From Hirudinaria manillensis (taxonomy: Eukaryota; Annelida; Clitellata; Hirudinida; Hirudinidae), in assembly GCA_034509925.1 (NCBI GenBank), contig CM067526.1, positions 4,467,501-4,531,500 on the forward strand: DNA of 64,000 nucleotides. The letters run 5' to 3'. Made by a program: the position numbers and the translations under genes. The number at the start of each line of letters is the position of its first letter. Within the stretch, counting starts at the first letter, position 1. The notes beneath the pieces are model-generated. The model worked only from the letters and a program-made list of their open reading frames with translations. It searched no databases and was not told where the DNA came from. Shown here piece by piece: positions 11,054-21,922 of the stretch.

Positions 11054-12417
11054 ATGGATTCAAAGCTTGTTTTTATTTTCTTAGTTTTTCTGGAAGCAGG
11101 TGAGGATGATTTTGTAAACTTTAATGTTTCTACGTCGATGACGACTCGAGTCAACTTCTCAGTTTCGACCACAATCAGGACAAGAGAGGGCTTTAAAGCC
11201 GAAAGGAAGCAGTGGAATGAAGTGATAAACAAAGTACAGTTTTATGAATGTTGTTTAAACATTTGTGGTAAATTACTGCAAGCCATTCGAAATTTCAGCC
11301 TTTAGAAGACGCAAAGGAACTCATTTTGGCCGAACATCCTGGTGCCAGAGTAAATCACATTGTTTGCTTTAAAATTTAACGAATTAAATTTTGACTTTAT
11401 GATTTCTGAACCAGATTACATAAATTTTAATAATCGCTCTGCTATGGGGTCATTGATCGTATCAATGATGTTTCCTTTGTTGCTTGATTACTCAAAATAA
11501 ATAAATGATAATTTGATTGATTAATCAACTTTAAGAACGAATCGGTGTTAAACTATCATAGGAATTTTTGAGCAATGAAATGAGAAACAAATGATTAAAA
11601 ACTTCGAGTTAAAACTTTTAGTTTGTCGTACACCCTCTTGACCTCTTCGAAAGAATCCCAGAGGAAGGATACGTCAACAAGATCATTCTTGGCGTATCGG
11701 CCGATGGAACTGTGGCTGCGCCTGCTAAATACTTCGGATATGGTGCGAAATATAGTTTGTAATCGTTAAACTATCCTAACAAAAATAATTGTTCCGAGTG
11801 CCTCTTATTGAATTCATTAAATTAACATTAATTGATTAATTAATGATTTTAACTGCATTTAGATGAACTTTGTTGAAACTTAGATTTAAAAATATGGGCA
11901 AAAATGATTTATCGCAATAGAATACAAAATTTATTCGTTTGCAGTACCAGATATGAATTTCTCTGAAACTCTCGTCGGGAAAGTAAGAATTTGAATTTGA
12001 AGATTATTATATGTCTGTACATATGTGTGTTATTCTAACTCCTTAGGAATTCCTGGATGCGGTGGATATTATAAAGAGACACTTTCCATCGTGTCAGGTT
12101 AATTACAATCCTGTAGCAATCCTTATTTATAACTTGTTTTTAACTTTAGTCACAAAATGTAATTGCATTTAAAATCAAAATAAATCGTCTAAAAAATTAG
12201 AGGCACCGCTTCGTCACGTAAAAATAATTGCTTATTACTGTTTAGCAGATTTAACCCTAACCCTAATAAATATAATTTTTAACTGAAGATCATAGTTTCA
12301 CAAGATGACAGAGTCATTCACAGTTGCTGCGGAAGTGGATTTTTCGATTACATCGAGGTTAAAGTCGATAGCAATGGCGTGGTACAAAAACTTCCTGAAT
12401 TTGTGATAACGGATTGA
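11054..12417 (+). CDS. Secreted two-domain serine protease inhibitor, potato inhibitor I / eglin type
   Basis: Family members (MEROPS I13) block subtilisin- and chymotrypsin-like proteases with an exposed loop. Exons 11054-11233, 11299-11349, 11622-11742, 11945-11982, 12047-12097 and 12289-12417 give 189 residues in consistent phase. Residues 1-15 form a signal peptide. Domain 1 (about 54-117) has W-NEVINK-PLEDAKELI...HPGA and ends VSADGTVAAPAKYFGY; domain 2 (about 121-189) has SETLVGK-EFLDAVDII...FPS and ends VDSNGVVQKLPEFV. Both follow the family pattern of (W)xELVGK, a helix with Ala, then P, a loop, a V-rich strand and a closing P. Each domain's helix exon is exactly 51 bp with phase-0 introns on both sides, showing an internal duplication. 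Domain 2's loop carries a Cys-Cys pair, which is unusual. Assignment is by pattern memory; target protease unknown. Confidence 0.75.
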
Positions 12418-12483
12418 TTGCTAAATCTATTATACCGGTTCAAAATGGATATAGAACGTTGGTGTTACTGAATTTAAATTTGA

Positions 12484-12489
12484 AATAAA
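12484..12489 (+). promoter_or_regulatory. Poly(A) signal of the inhibitor gene
   Basis: AATAAA 67 bp after the stop codon of the two-domain inhibitor gene. Confidence 0.55.
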
Positions 12490-12599
12490 TATTGTGACTA
12501 GAAAATTCACTTGTTTCGAAATTTTTAAACTTATTAGAAAGTTCCACCTATGAATAATTTCAAGTTTTTTTTATGGCCAATTCCGACTCTCATCTTAAA

Positions 12600-12800
12600 G
12601 AACTTAAATAAATTCAACCCAAGGGTACAGAACTTTGTTTTTTAAATCACTGCCTGGACTTATTCGGTTAGCACCGCACATCCCTAAGCAGACGACAGGG
12701 CTTTGGATGACGTGGCAGGCAACCTGGGGCATGAGGTTAACGCCACCGAAGGCACAAGGCTTCGGCAAATGTCCAACTACTTGCACTGTTCTGAGATTCT
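12600..12800. other. GC-richer island of unknown origin between two genes
   Basis: A stretch visibly richer in GC than its neighbours. It is open for about 60 codons on the minus strand and also has open frames on the plus strand, but none has a convincing start or splice partner. It could be a degraded mobile-element fragment (SINE or DNA transposon end) or an unassigned exon; I recognise no family. Confidence 0.3.
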
Positions 12801-13162
12801 GAACAATTATTTTTTAGAGTCGTATCCTTGATACAACTGAGTTTAGTGTCTTGAACTTTATCAACATTCGTTCCATCTATTAAGATATGTAATCTTGACA
12901 GTATTAGTTTTTGTTACGCTTGAAATTTTTGTTGAAATTTTGTGAACTTATTGAAATTTTATCGAACTTATATTTCAGTAAACGTCTCCAAAAGGTATTG
13001 TTGGTGCACTGCTAAATGAGTTTTTAACTCGACTGTTTAAAATCTTATTTACTATTTAATTTCTGGAAACTAAATTTTTGACCAAATTATCAATTTTTTA
13101 AACGGTAAAACAAATCTAGAATACTTATAAGTAACTCCCAATTTCGATTTGAATTTTCGACA

Positions 13163-13176
13163 GTTACTATGGCAAC
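13163..13176 (+). promoter_or_regulatory. X-box (RFX transcription factor site)
   Basis: GTTACTATGGCAAC differs from the palindromic RFX consensus GTTGCCATGGCAAC at two tolerated positions. It lies 62 bp before the ATG of the next gene. RFX factors switch on ciliary genes through X-boxes placed like this in nematodes and flies. Confidence 0.7.
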
Positions 13177-13187
13177 GTTAGTTTCCT

Positions 13188-13219
13188 TATAAACTTCAGA
13201 TAAACACCAGTGTATCAGT
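13188..13219 (+). promoter_or_regulatory. Core promoter: TATA-like box and TCAGT initiator
   Basis: TTATAAAC at 13188 is followed at 13215-13219 by TCAGT, a typical arthropod initiator, with the usual spacing of about 29 bp. Start codon 19 bp further on. Confidence 0.55.
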
Positions 13220-13237
13220 TCGCTGGTGCCGCTGAGC

Positions 13238-15098
13238 ATGATGGAGCGGAGTATATCCAAGGTGGACGATAGCTCTGGACACTTTGATTTTAATGAGAAA
13301 AATTCTGAAGATTATTCTACTGACGATTTTAATAAAGCCACAATTTCTCTAACATTTTATTTGGCTTTTTGTAATGGTATGTTAGCATTACAATCGATTA
13401 TTTACATTAAATTTAAAATGCATTTATATTTATGCTTAAGAACATTTTCGAGCGAAACTGGGAGGAGCCAAGAATGTCGATGTCGATCCAGAAGCGACTC
13501 AGAAAAGAGTCTCACGACATAAAAAAAAAGAGAAAAAAGAGTCATCAGTGGGTGCAGTGGGTCCCGTTTCGGAAATGCCAGGTTTATGTGTCAATTGTGG
13601 ATATGCTTTGGTTCCATTCAATTCAGATCCAACGAAAATGGAATTACAAGTTGATTGTGAAAGTACAAAAATTCAAGTTCCTGGGAAAGAAACCATAACA
13701 ATTACTAATTGGTGTGAAAATTCAATGATCTGGGTTTCTTGGACAAACAAGTATTTGTGGAAACATAAAATTGTAAATAAACTTCAACTTGGAAATCTTA
13801 TTTGATTTCAGCCATACTGTGCGAACAACTGATGATGATTTGCACTTATTCAACCGTGAAATTCGTATTACTTTGACCAAAGATTCTGATAAAATCTTCT
13901 CTAAACTAAAAGAAAAGTCAAAGACAGATGCTTCACAAGAAAATGGTATATTGAAAATTTAAGAATGTTTTTCTGTATAAAAACTTATTTAACTTTACCA
14001 AGGAAATGTAAAGCAGAAAATCGAGGGGCTATTTGGACATGTCAGAAAAATTTATGGAAAGTCTGGAATGAAAGAAATTGAAGAACAGCAACTTTTGCAA
14101 AGGTTGATAGCATGTGAAGTGGAGAAACAAAGTGCCATAGATATGTTGCAAGAGAAAGTATTGAATAATTCATTAAATCCTACTAAAGCAGAAGTTCATG
14201 AAGATGAGGACAAAGCAATAGCAAAGAAGAGCACACTGAAGACTGCTGAAAAGAAAATGTTAAGGAAAGGTCGACATGTAATTTCTTATATATTTTTACT
14301 TGATCAATTTTGTATCGCAATGACTCTATTAATTTTCAATTTAAATAGCATTAAAAATTTGATAAAATGAAAAGTGTATTGACAACAAACAATGAAATTC
14401 AATTCTTAATTTGAATTGATCTTAGATTATTAACCGTCTAAATGCATTCCAAAAGTATGAAACAGTAAGACTGTTTATAAAAAAAGCTTAATGACCTTTA
14501 AAGTTTATTTTCACAGAAAGATCAAAACATGAAAATGACAAAAATATCCCCGAAAATGTGGAGAAACATGAAATTTATATTGCAAAAGTTAACCTGGCCA
14601 AGTTCATCTTAGGTCTGAAAAATGTTTCATCACAATTTCTCAATTCAGTTTTCTATTGTCAATATGTTTTCATTTGTGTGCAACTATTTAGATTCAAAAG
14701 ACGGGGTACTACTGAGAGAGTTTTTGCCACAATCTCACGTGTCCGAACCTTGGATCGAGGAAGCCTTCGTTAAGGTTGAAGTAACCAATGGTCACCTGTC
14801 GACTCGTGAACAGTTGTGCCGTCTCAACCCCATGCTCATCTCCATCAAATCTGCCAAAAACCTCCCCCAGCTGCCTCTGAGCTGCAAAGAGATTGGCATG
14901 TTGTTAGTTTAATTTCTTTCAAGTATGTTTCTTATACATACATATATAAAATTTATATACTGACTATGTAAAATGTCTTTTATGTTTTAACATGCAATCA
15001 TATTTCTACTGTTCAGAAATCTCCTGCTTGGCTTAGAACTATCATTTTCAGCAAATAAGCTGAAATGAAATGATTAATGTAATTATTAACTGATTAAA

Positions 15099-15136
<38 letters not shown>

Positions 15137-17787
15137 ATATATATATAAACTACATCTTTCTAGGTATGAGCCATCTTACATTTCTCACTGTTTCCTTAAT
15201 GATGAGCAATTCAGACACAAGAGTCGTTCATTGCCAAGGTTTAAAAATATCGTTTGGGATGACAATTATGTTGTATTTCTGGGTAAGAAGTCCATTTTCA
15301 CAAAATTTATTATTTTTCATTCATTCTATTAATTCAATTTTTCTATTAATCAGCAATTATAATTGGTTATTTAATCAAATAAATTTGTCGACCCAATAAT
15401 TAATCAGGTGAATTAGAACCTGCCATTCTGAAAGAATATTTCTTTGGTCCTGGTCTTGAAATTGAAGTACATGACAGGGACCTGAAGAAGACCAACAAGG
15501 CATCGTTATTTGGAACTGCTGATGATGATGTCTTGTACAATTGCATGTCCTATATTCATTGTAAGTCATCATTTTACAATAATATAAAATATGCTGCTAA
15601 TATTAATTAAATTTATTGAACAATTTCCAAATATTTAACTTTTTCCGTCGTTACATTTCTGTGAATTTTTTTCCAAACCGCAGATAAAAATTTCTTGAAG
15701 AAGGCACAATCTTGGCACCCTAATAACGTTTCTGCCTACCACGGAAAAGTACTTTGCAACTTGTCCGACTTTCTGAAAGGTCAGACAAAAGTCAAGTCTT
15801 CTCTCTGCATTAGGAATTCGTGGATCCCGAGCGAAACGGAAGATCATCCCAGATCGATTGGGAATTACATCACGTCCGGCTCGGTCCTCAACATCAGAAT
15901 CACTTTGCATCATCCTTTCGTGCCAATAAACATTCTGAACAGCAAGATGAGGTTCTATGATTCACCAAAGGTGCATTTTGGTTCAGTAATTTCAATTCAG
16001 TATTTTTGCATTCAGTGCACTAAAATTTTAGTAAATTTTCTACTTCACCTATTCATCCGTTGTTCTTTAATGTGCCATAATTTATGTTGCAATAATTAAC
16101 TTAATTAATTAAATATTTGCAGAGCCCATTTTCAAGAATTATAATAAAATTTGATCATTCAAACAAATGCTTCCTGAGAGCTCTCGTGGAAATGGTGACA
16201 AAGTTAAACACGAGCGCATTAAACATGGAACAGCAGAGTTTCATGGATCAGCAGATAATTCTATCAACTTATGAATTGTCTGAGTAAGAAGTCAAATAAA
16301 TTTTATGTTCTGTTTCATTAAAACTATGAATAACTTAATAAATAAATAAATAAATAATCAAAGTAACAAAACCATGGTCGACCTTACCTCTGTTTCTGTT
16401 TCTAAGGGAAAGCAGCTGTGACCCTCACCTCGATGTTATCACGGGGTTTCAAATTTGCGACAAGTTGTGTCACGTCGTCATGCTTGAAGGACTCGCTAGT
16501 GGTCTACTCGTAAACTCAGTTTATCACTGGCTTCAATCTTTTGGTGAGTTGTTTGGAGTTTACATAATAATAATAATAATAATAAATTATGAGAATTTAT
16601 GGTTGTATTTTTAATAATTAGAATGCTATTGAATTTGGTAGGTTGGCTGATTTAGTTTTGTAAATTTGTTATTCTGGAAGGCTTAGCAGTACATTTAAAT
16701 TTATACATTTATTTATTTATTTATTTTAAATTCTACAACCTCATAAATATTAATTCATAGCCAATGCCTCCGAGTTAAACGATGAACTGAGAAAGAGTTT
16801 TGAATGTCCTTCAGATAGTTTGAATCAAAATCTCAAGTGGGAGTCCAAAGACATTAAAATTTTGCATCATTCGAACATGTCATTCCAGAAAAGACTTTAT
16901 TCAGCTTTAAATCTGAATTTCCAGACGATACAACTCAAGGATGCAGTTTGTGACATATTATCGCATCCGCTGATACACACCAGAAGCCTCGTTCCTTATC
17001 CTTGCTATTCTGCTCTCACAAAAATACATGAGGTGGAATCAGCTTTAATTAAAATTATATTTTTATAATATTAATTAATTAATTATCTATTTGATTGAAT
17101 TTCTTAATAAAACTATGATCAATAACTTTTTCTGTTCTATCTTGCTGAAATACATTTGCCACAAAGTTTACTCTTTTTCATATCATTCTTTTAATAAACT
17201 TTCATCCATAAAGATACAACAGGCATCCACAATTACTTTCGTGGCAAGAAATGATGCATTCCCAACACTCAAAGAACTGCTCATGCTGACCAAGGAATTC
17301 TCAACTGGCATTTGTTCCAAGCATTTAGGTGAGAGAATTTAGACTGATGTTCATAATTATGAATAGTTTGTCCACCTAATTAATTAACGCCTTACTTCAT
17401 TAATTAGTCGAAGATATTTTTCTTTAACGATTAACAATAAATGAATAAAACTTTTATTGCTTAAGAAATATTGAAAGAACAAATTCAAGTACCAAAAGAT
17501 ACATCTCTTGAAATGAACATTTAAAAGTGGAAGAAAAAAAAAGTGCAGTTAAAAATAGTTGATAGAAGAACTCAAGTGCTTTTGGAATGAAGCTGTCGAA
17601 ATACTTTGGAACTTTTTTAATTTTGCAACATATTCTCAACCGATTAATTAATTAATTAATTTAATTATTTTCCATTATTCTATTAATTTTAAATTCTGAA
17701 ATATACCTTCAGCTGCGTAAACCTTCAAAGGTAAACCAGTTCTATGAAGCCCTAAGTAAACGTCTAAAATTGAATTATAAAGAATAG
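13238..17787 (+). CDS. Large ciliary-type protein, tentatively CFAP92/KIAA1257-like
   Basis: Fifteen exons rebuilt with consistent phase: 13238-13376, 13441-13750, 13812-13945, 14003-14269, 14517-14612, 14692-14899, 15164-15282, 15408-15560, 15684-15970, 16123-16283, 16407-16543, 16761-17032, 17223-17328, 17466-17488, 17713-17787; 828 residues. Order of parts: a charged N-terminus with a Lys-rich run, a beta-rich segment (MELQVDCESTKIQVP...WVSWT), a helical KE-rich stretch (exon 4), then modules with PMLISIKSAKNLP, a GPGLEIEVHDRD motif and repeated strand-rich segments. I link it to CFAP92/KIAA1257 from memory of this kind of protein, so the family name is tentative; the X-box in its promoter independently supports a ciliary role. 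Weak points: the GTTGTT donor of exon 6, the 23-bp exon 14, and a possible 45-bp in-frame mini-intron in exon 2 (from 13577). Confidence 0.75.
15099..15147. repeat. (AT)n microsatellite in an intron
   Basis: About 49 bp of alternating AT, interrupted once (ATTTAT near 15121), in the sixth intron of the ciliary-type gene. Confidence 0.9.
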
Positions 17788-17793
17788 ATAATA

Positions 17794-19971
17794 TTATTGG
17801 TTGCGCCTGGCATAAAAGAGTCTGAAATAATAATTAGGAGCATAACAAACGTCGTCTGGCGATACGGCCCCATCACCATCGACGTCGCAGCCCCTTATCA
17901 ACAGACTGGGACTGCAGGTGAGGACGCTCAAGACCGTCAAAGCTATGCAAATGCCGATTGAATTTCCCGCATCTTTATCCCAGCTCAGATATTCATCGCA
18001 GAAGCGCCACACGGAACGCCATATGATTACGTTGACAAAGTTGCAAAAGAAACCTACGATCACCTCGAGTAGCCATCTGAGAGCGCATTCGTAGTTGTTT
18101 CTAGATTTGGAATCGTCTAAATTGTCGGAGGAAGCAGAGTCTCCAGGTCTCTCGCTTGTCGACTGTTGAGACTTGTAGGATCGCTTGAGTTTGACAACTG
18201 AGCCGATATGGTTCAATTGACCGGAACCTAGTTTACGCATCGCTATGGTGAATATGAGATTGAAGAGAGGCTGAACGAAGCACAAGAGGAACATCAACAA
18301 GTATCCAAATCCAAACCCAGCCCATAGGGATAGCAATGGATTCTCCTTCAGAAAAAGCTCGTCCAGAATTCCCCAGACTCCTCTCCAGTAAAAAACGACC
18401 AACTGATTGATGACAACCACAGAGAAGAGAACATCGTACAGGAAGGGCAGTGAGAATGCAGGCTGAACGAAAAAAAAGTTATAAATTACGAGCGGAGCAC
18501 GTGCTTTGTTTTTTTTACGCTGTCATTCGCAATAAAGCCTTCGATTTGTTCTGTCATAACATTGGATGGCAGATATTTCCGAGCTTTTCTGTGAGACATT
18601 AATCACATGCATACTATTCGGTATTAGGTTGGCGGTCATGATTAATTATCATCATACCTATATTCGTATTAGTGTCAACACTACATACTATTTGATTAAC
18701 TATAACTGCAAGATACAAATTAAATTAATTGAAAAATTAAGTACCGATTTGAGTACTTAGTTACTCTAGCGAGCACGTGCGAAAAACATTCAATATTTCT
18801 TTTCGAGCGAAGCGCACGTAATTTTACAAAAAGGTCGTAATTCTTAGTTTTTAATGTTTTTATTTAAAAAATAATTTTATTCAGATATATTGATATGTTC
18901 TTCGTATAATCCAGTTCTTTCTACCCGAATAACGGCGATGTTCAGTCCATTCAAAATAGTTTTCGATGAAAATTATTTTATTTTTAAGTCTTAAGATTGC
19001 AATTGTTATTTTATTATTATTATTATTATACCAATAATCATTTTAAACTATAAATTTAATAATAAATGAATGCCGTGGAAGATTTAATACCTCAGTTTTG
19101 AATCTCGGTATGTGCGAAAATAAGGAAGATGTTCTGTCTGAAACGATGAGCATAGGTGGCGCTTGCGCAGACCTACTGGATTTGAAAAACCACAAGAAGC
19201 CCTGACCTGTTGTTAAATTTAACCTCTCATTAGAGTATGCATATCCTTAGTTTCAAAACAAATTTTACGAAGGGACTTGCTGATCTTACAAAAATTGCAT
19301 TTCTGCAACAACAGTATAATTTCTTCATAAATTTCGATCGTGTTGTCGCGAAATTAATAACTGGCGTGCCAATATGCGAAAAAATTATTTAGTTACAAAT
19401 TAATGCTTAGCATTTTAACCATTGAAAGTGCAAATATTCCTTAACCTATGGCATAAGTGATCCAAAAGTTGGTCAAGCTAGTGCCTGTATGATGGTCCAA
19501 AATGATCCACACTCCCCGCCAGTGACATACATTGAAAAATCCACAAACAGCAACGTAACCGTGAAAGCCGAATATCCAGGCTAACCAGCTTTTATCAACT
19601 GGTAACAATTTCTTCAACATTTCTGGCGACAGGGCCAGAAGTAAGAGTCCACAGTTTCCAACGACCATGCATGTTATACCGTTCAAGTTTGGGTCGTCGG
19701 GATACAAATGGCGTGCCAGAACATTCCAGAAACCCCACCAAAAGTAAACCGTGAAGGGACCCACAATGAGTCCAGCAAATACCTGGTCCGCTACGAATAG
19801 GCCAATATGTTTCAGCCTCGTCTTGAAACAAATTTTGTCTGTTTCCTCGCGCGTGTTCTCTGAGGCTGCAGAAGAATTTGAAGGATTTGTTGAGTTCCCA
19901 ACGTTGAAAATGCCAAAAGCAGTTGGTTCGTAACTGTCATTATCGTGAATATATCCTTGATTTGAATACAT
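17794..19971 (-). CDS. fusl: Fuseless-like multipass membrane protein
   Basis: In Drosophila, Fuseless is an eight-pass membrane protein needed for presynaptic calcium-channel clustering. Exons 19446-19971, 19091-19206 and 17794-18462 give 436 residues. The middle exon (SSRSAQAPPM...) was found by requiring phase 1 on entry and phase 0 on exit. The membrane part shows four related motifs: YFWWGFW (76-82), CHWRGVW (149-155), FYWRGVW (238-244) and IIWRSVW (360-366), each at the end of a hydrophobic stretch, so the protein looks built from repeated two-helix units. A Ser/Asp-rich hydrophilic loop lies near 309-337. The end, NYYFRLFYARR, is typical of the family. A TTTTCAG acceptor four bases before the start ATG suggests a 5' untranslated exon further upstream. 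Confidence 0.85.
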
Positions 19972-20480
19972 TTTCTGAAAATTTTAATTTGTAATTTTTT
20001 TTTCGAATTCATAAAGGTTTTGTGAACGAGGTTTTTTCTTAATTAATAAAATACTACCGCCTGAGTAAATATCTAACAAATGAAATTCCCTGATATAGAA
20101 AGCAGAGTTTAATTAATTAGGGAAAAACAAGGAATTTTAAAGCATTAAATTCAAATATGAAATGCCGATCAACCGACCTTTAATTTGCCTTTTATGAATA
20201 AAATGTTTACAGAATAAAATTCAGGATTAAAGCTTCTTTAAATCAAAGCCTGATTTTATTTCAAATTCCTCAGCAGAACTCATAGGTGGGTGACGTGCAA
20301 ATGTTAATTGAAGTCTCTTTTATAAACCAGAAGAAGCGAGAGAAAATCAATAAAAATCTTGTAAATGCCAAAGTACTCAACCAAAATAATAAGATACGAA
20401 AAATCGAAAGCATGCGGTAGAAAAAGATTCGATTTTTAATGAGATCGAACAAATAAACAGTTTCGGGGTTTCACTTTTAT
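19972..20480. other. Intergenic region upstream of the fuseless-like gene
   Basis: AT-rich; should contain the fuseless-like promoter and leader exon, which I cannot place. A hydrophobic minus-strand frame at 20270-20452 starts with TTG rather than ATG and is not called. Confidence 0.4.
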
Positions 20481-20869
20481 ATGCTCAAAGGGACCGATAC
20501 ACAAAGGAAATACCGTAACACAAAGCGTCATAGGAGATCACAAACGTGTGACAGGAGTTCATCACCGATGCTAATTCAATGCCTTTTGATGTCCAATGGT
20601 GACTTTTCACGGATAAATGAGCCGCACGACCTTGAGCAAAAAGTCCAAAAAGCAGGTAAAAAATTCATTTTTTTATTGCGCAATAAATCTGATATCTGAT
20701 TATCGTGCATTTATTTCCGCTATTGATTAAATGCATGCTTGCACTTTCCGTTGCTAAGAGCCCGTTGTCATTTAACGATCATTTATTGGCATTTGCAGAT
20801 ATGATCCAAAAAGTCGACATAAAAACGACACGCCGTTTGAAAATAAACATCAGTTTGGAACTAAGGTAG
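20481..20869 (+). CDS. Possible small basic protein, two exons, unknown family
   Basis: Exons 20481-20655 and 20799-20869 join in phase (GCAG|GTAAAA donor, TTTGCAG acceptor) to give 81 residues. The N-terminal part is rich in Arg and Lys (RKYRNTKRHRRSQ, residues 9-21) and the C-terminal part has alternating charged and aliphatic residues (RRLKINISLELR). No family is recognised. The final CTAAG|GTAGTT could also be a donor, so the gene may continue. It is the last unique feature before the tRNA array. Confidence 0.35.
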
Positions 20870-21555
20870 TTTATTATTTTTAAAAAAATTAAGATTAAGT
20901 GGAATTAAATGTAAATAGCCACAATATCAATTAGCGAAGAGCTGTCGATTAATTAACATTAATCACGGGGCATAACCTCTGCCGACTAAGACTAGAGATT
21001 TGATCAAATCGAGAAGTTAAAGGAAGATAATTTAAAAAATGAATTAAAAATAAAGAAATAAACTTAATAAATGCAATCATATCTCCGTCTATTGAACGGT
21101 TGATCATTTCCCGAGACTCCTGTCTCCCGCTTTAGTGGCAAATCTATAACGTTTCGGTGGAAAAGCAAATATTGCATAGAAAAGGTAAAATTTAAAAAGG
21201 GTAGAGATATTCATGACTGAGATAATCAATAAAAAAGAGTTCGATCAGCCGTCGCTAGTTCGCCAAGACAAAAAAAATTAGTGATATTTCACAAGAAGAA
21301 AAATTTCTAAACTATACAGGACTCACTCCTTAAATAGCACAGAACGATGAATTGCAACTCCGCGAATTAAATCAAAAACATATACGCCAAACATCAAATG
21401 AAAACACAAGGAAGTCCAAATAACATTGCTATTCAGCCGAATAGGGCCCGACATCTAGCGACCAAAATTTTAAATATCATTACTAGTTAAAATTTTTCTA
21501 ATAGGTAGACCGTCGACAAAACAATATAAAAGATAAAACATAACTCCTTTCTAAC
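20870..21555. other. Unique AT-rich flank of the tRNA array
   Basis: No gene seen. Contains AATAAA motifs near 21050 that could serve the small basic-protein gene. Composition changes abruptly at about 21,556 where the array starts. Confidence 0.5.
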
Positions 21556-21676
21556 CCATCCTGACACTCCCTACAGCCTCGCTCTACTCCTAACGAACGC
21601 CGTTTTTGGTCGTATCCAACAAAATCGCCTCCAAAGACTCCAGCGATTTCGATCCAACGGTTTCGCAAAACCCCTG
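21556..21676 (-). repeat. Truncated first unit at the array edge
   Basis: Homology to the unit begins with the last 12 bp around the tRNA 5' end (21556-21567). It then skips 23 bp of spacer and resumes at TCCCTACAG, with AC at both sides of the deletion. No tRNA body is present in this piece. Confidence 0.8.
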
Positions 21677-21788
21677 TGTCAGAAGTGGGATTTGAACCCA
21701 CGCCCACATCAGTGGACCAGAATACTCTGCGTCGCAAAGCAAGGAAGAACCTTGAGTCTGGCGCCTTAGACCGCTCGGCCATCCTGAC
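21677..21788 (-). tRNA. tRNA-Leu(CAA), unit 1, with intron; reference copy for the array
   Basis: Acceptor stem GTCAGGA/TTCTGAC with one G-T pair at 6-67, discriminator A at 21677, D-arm start TGGCCGAGCGG (A box, 21781-21771), T-arm GGTTCAAATCC (B box, 21698-21688), and a long variable arm with a CCAC/GTGG stem as expected for a class II tRNA. The anticodon CAA (21754-21752) reads UUG. An intron of 28 nt lies at 21723-21750 after position 37; its CCTTG can pair with CAAGG across the anticodon and first intron base, as in eukaryotic pre-tRNA-Leu(CAA). The Pol III terminator TTTT is at 21670-21667. In every normal unit the intron is at tRNA lower end +46 to +73 and the anticodon at +75 to +77. 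The spacer has two small differences from later units. Confidence 0.97.
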
Positions 21789-21922
21789 ACGACGCCGAAC
21801 AGGAACTCCAAACTCCCTACAGCCTCGCTCTACTCCTAACGAACGCCGTTTTTGGTCGTATCCAACAAAATCGCCTACAAAGACTCCAGCGATTTCGATC
21901 CAACGGTTTCGCAAAACCCTTG

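Noticed and set aside
12252-12267. Interstitial telomere repeat (CCCTAA)2
   Set aside because: Only two copies within an AT-rich intron; expected by chance at this length.
20270-20452. Minus-strand hydrophobic 60-codon frame
   Set aside because: Starts with TTG; Phe/Ile/Leu richness follows from T-rich DNA; no other support.
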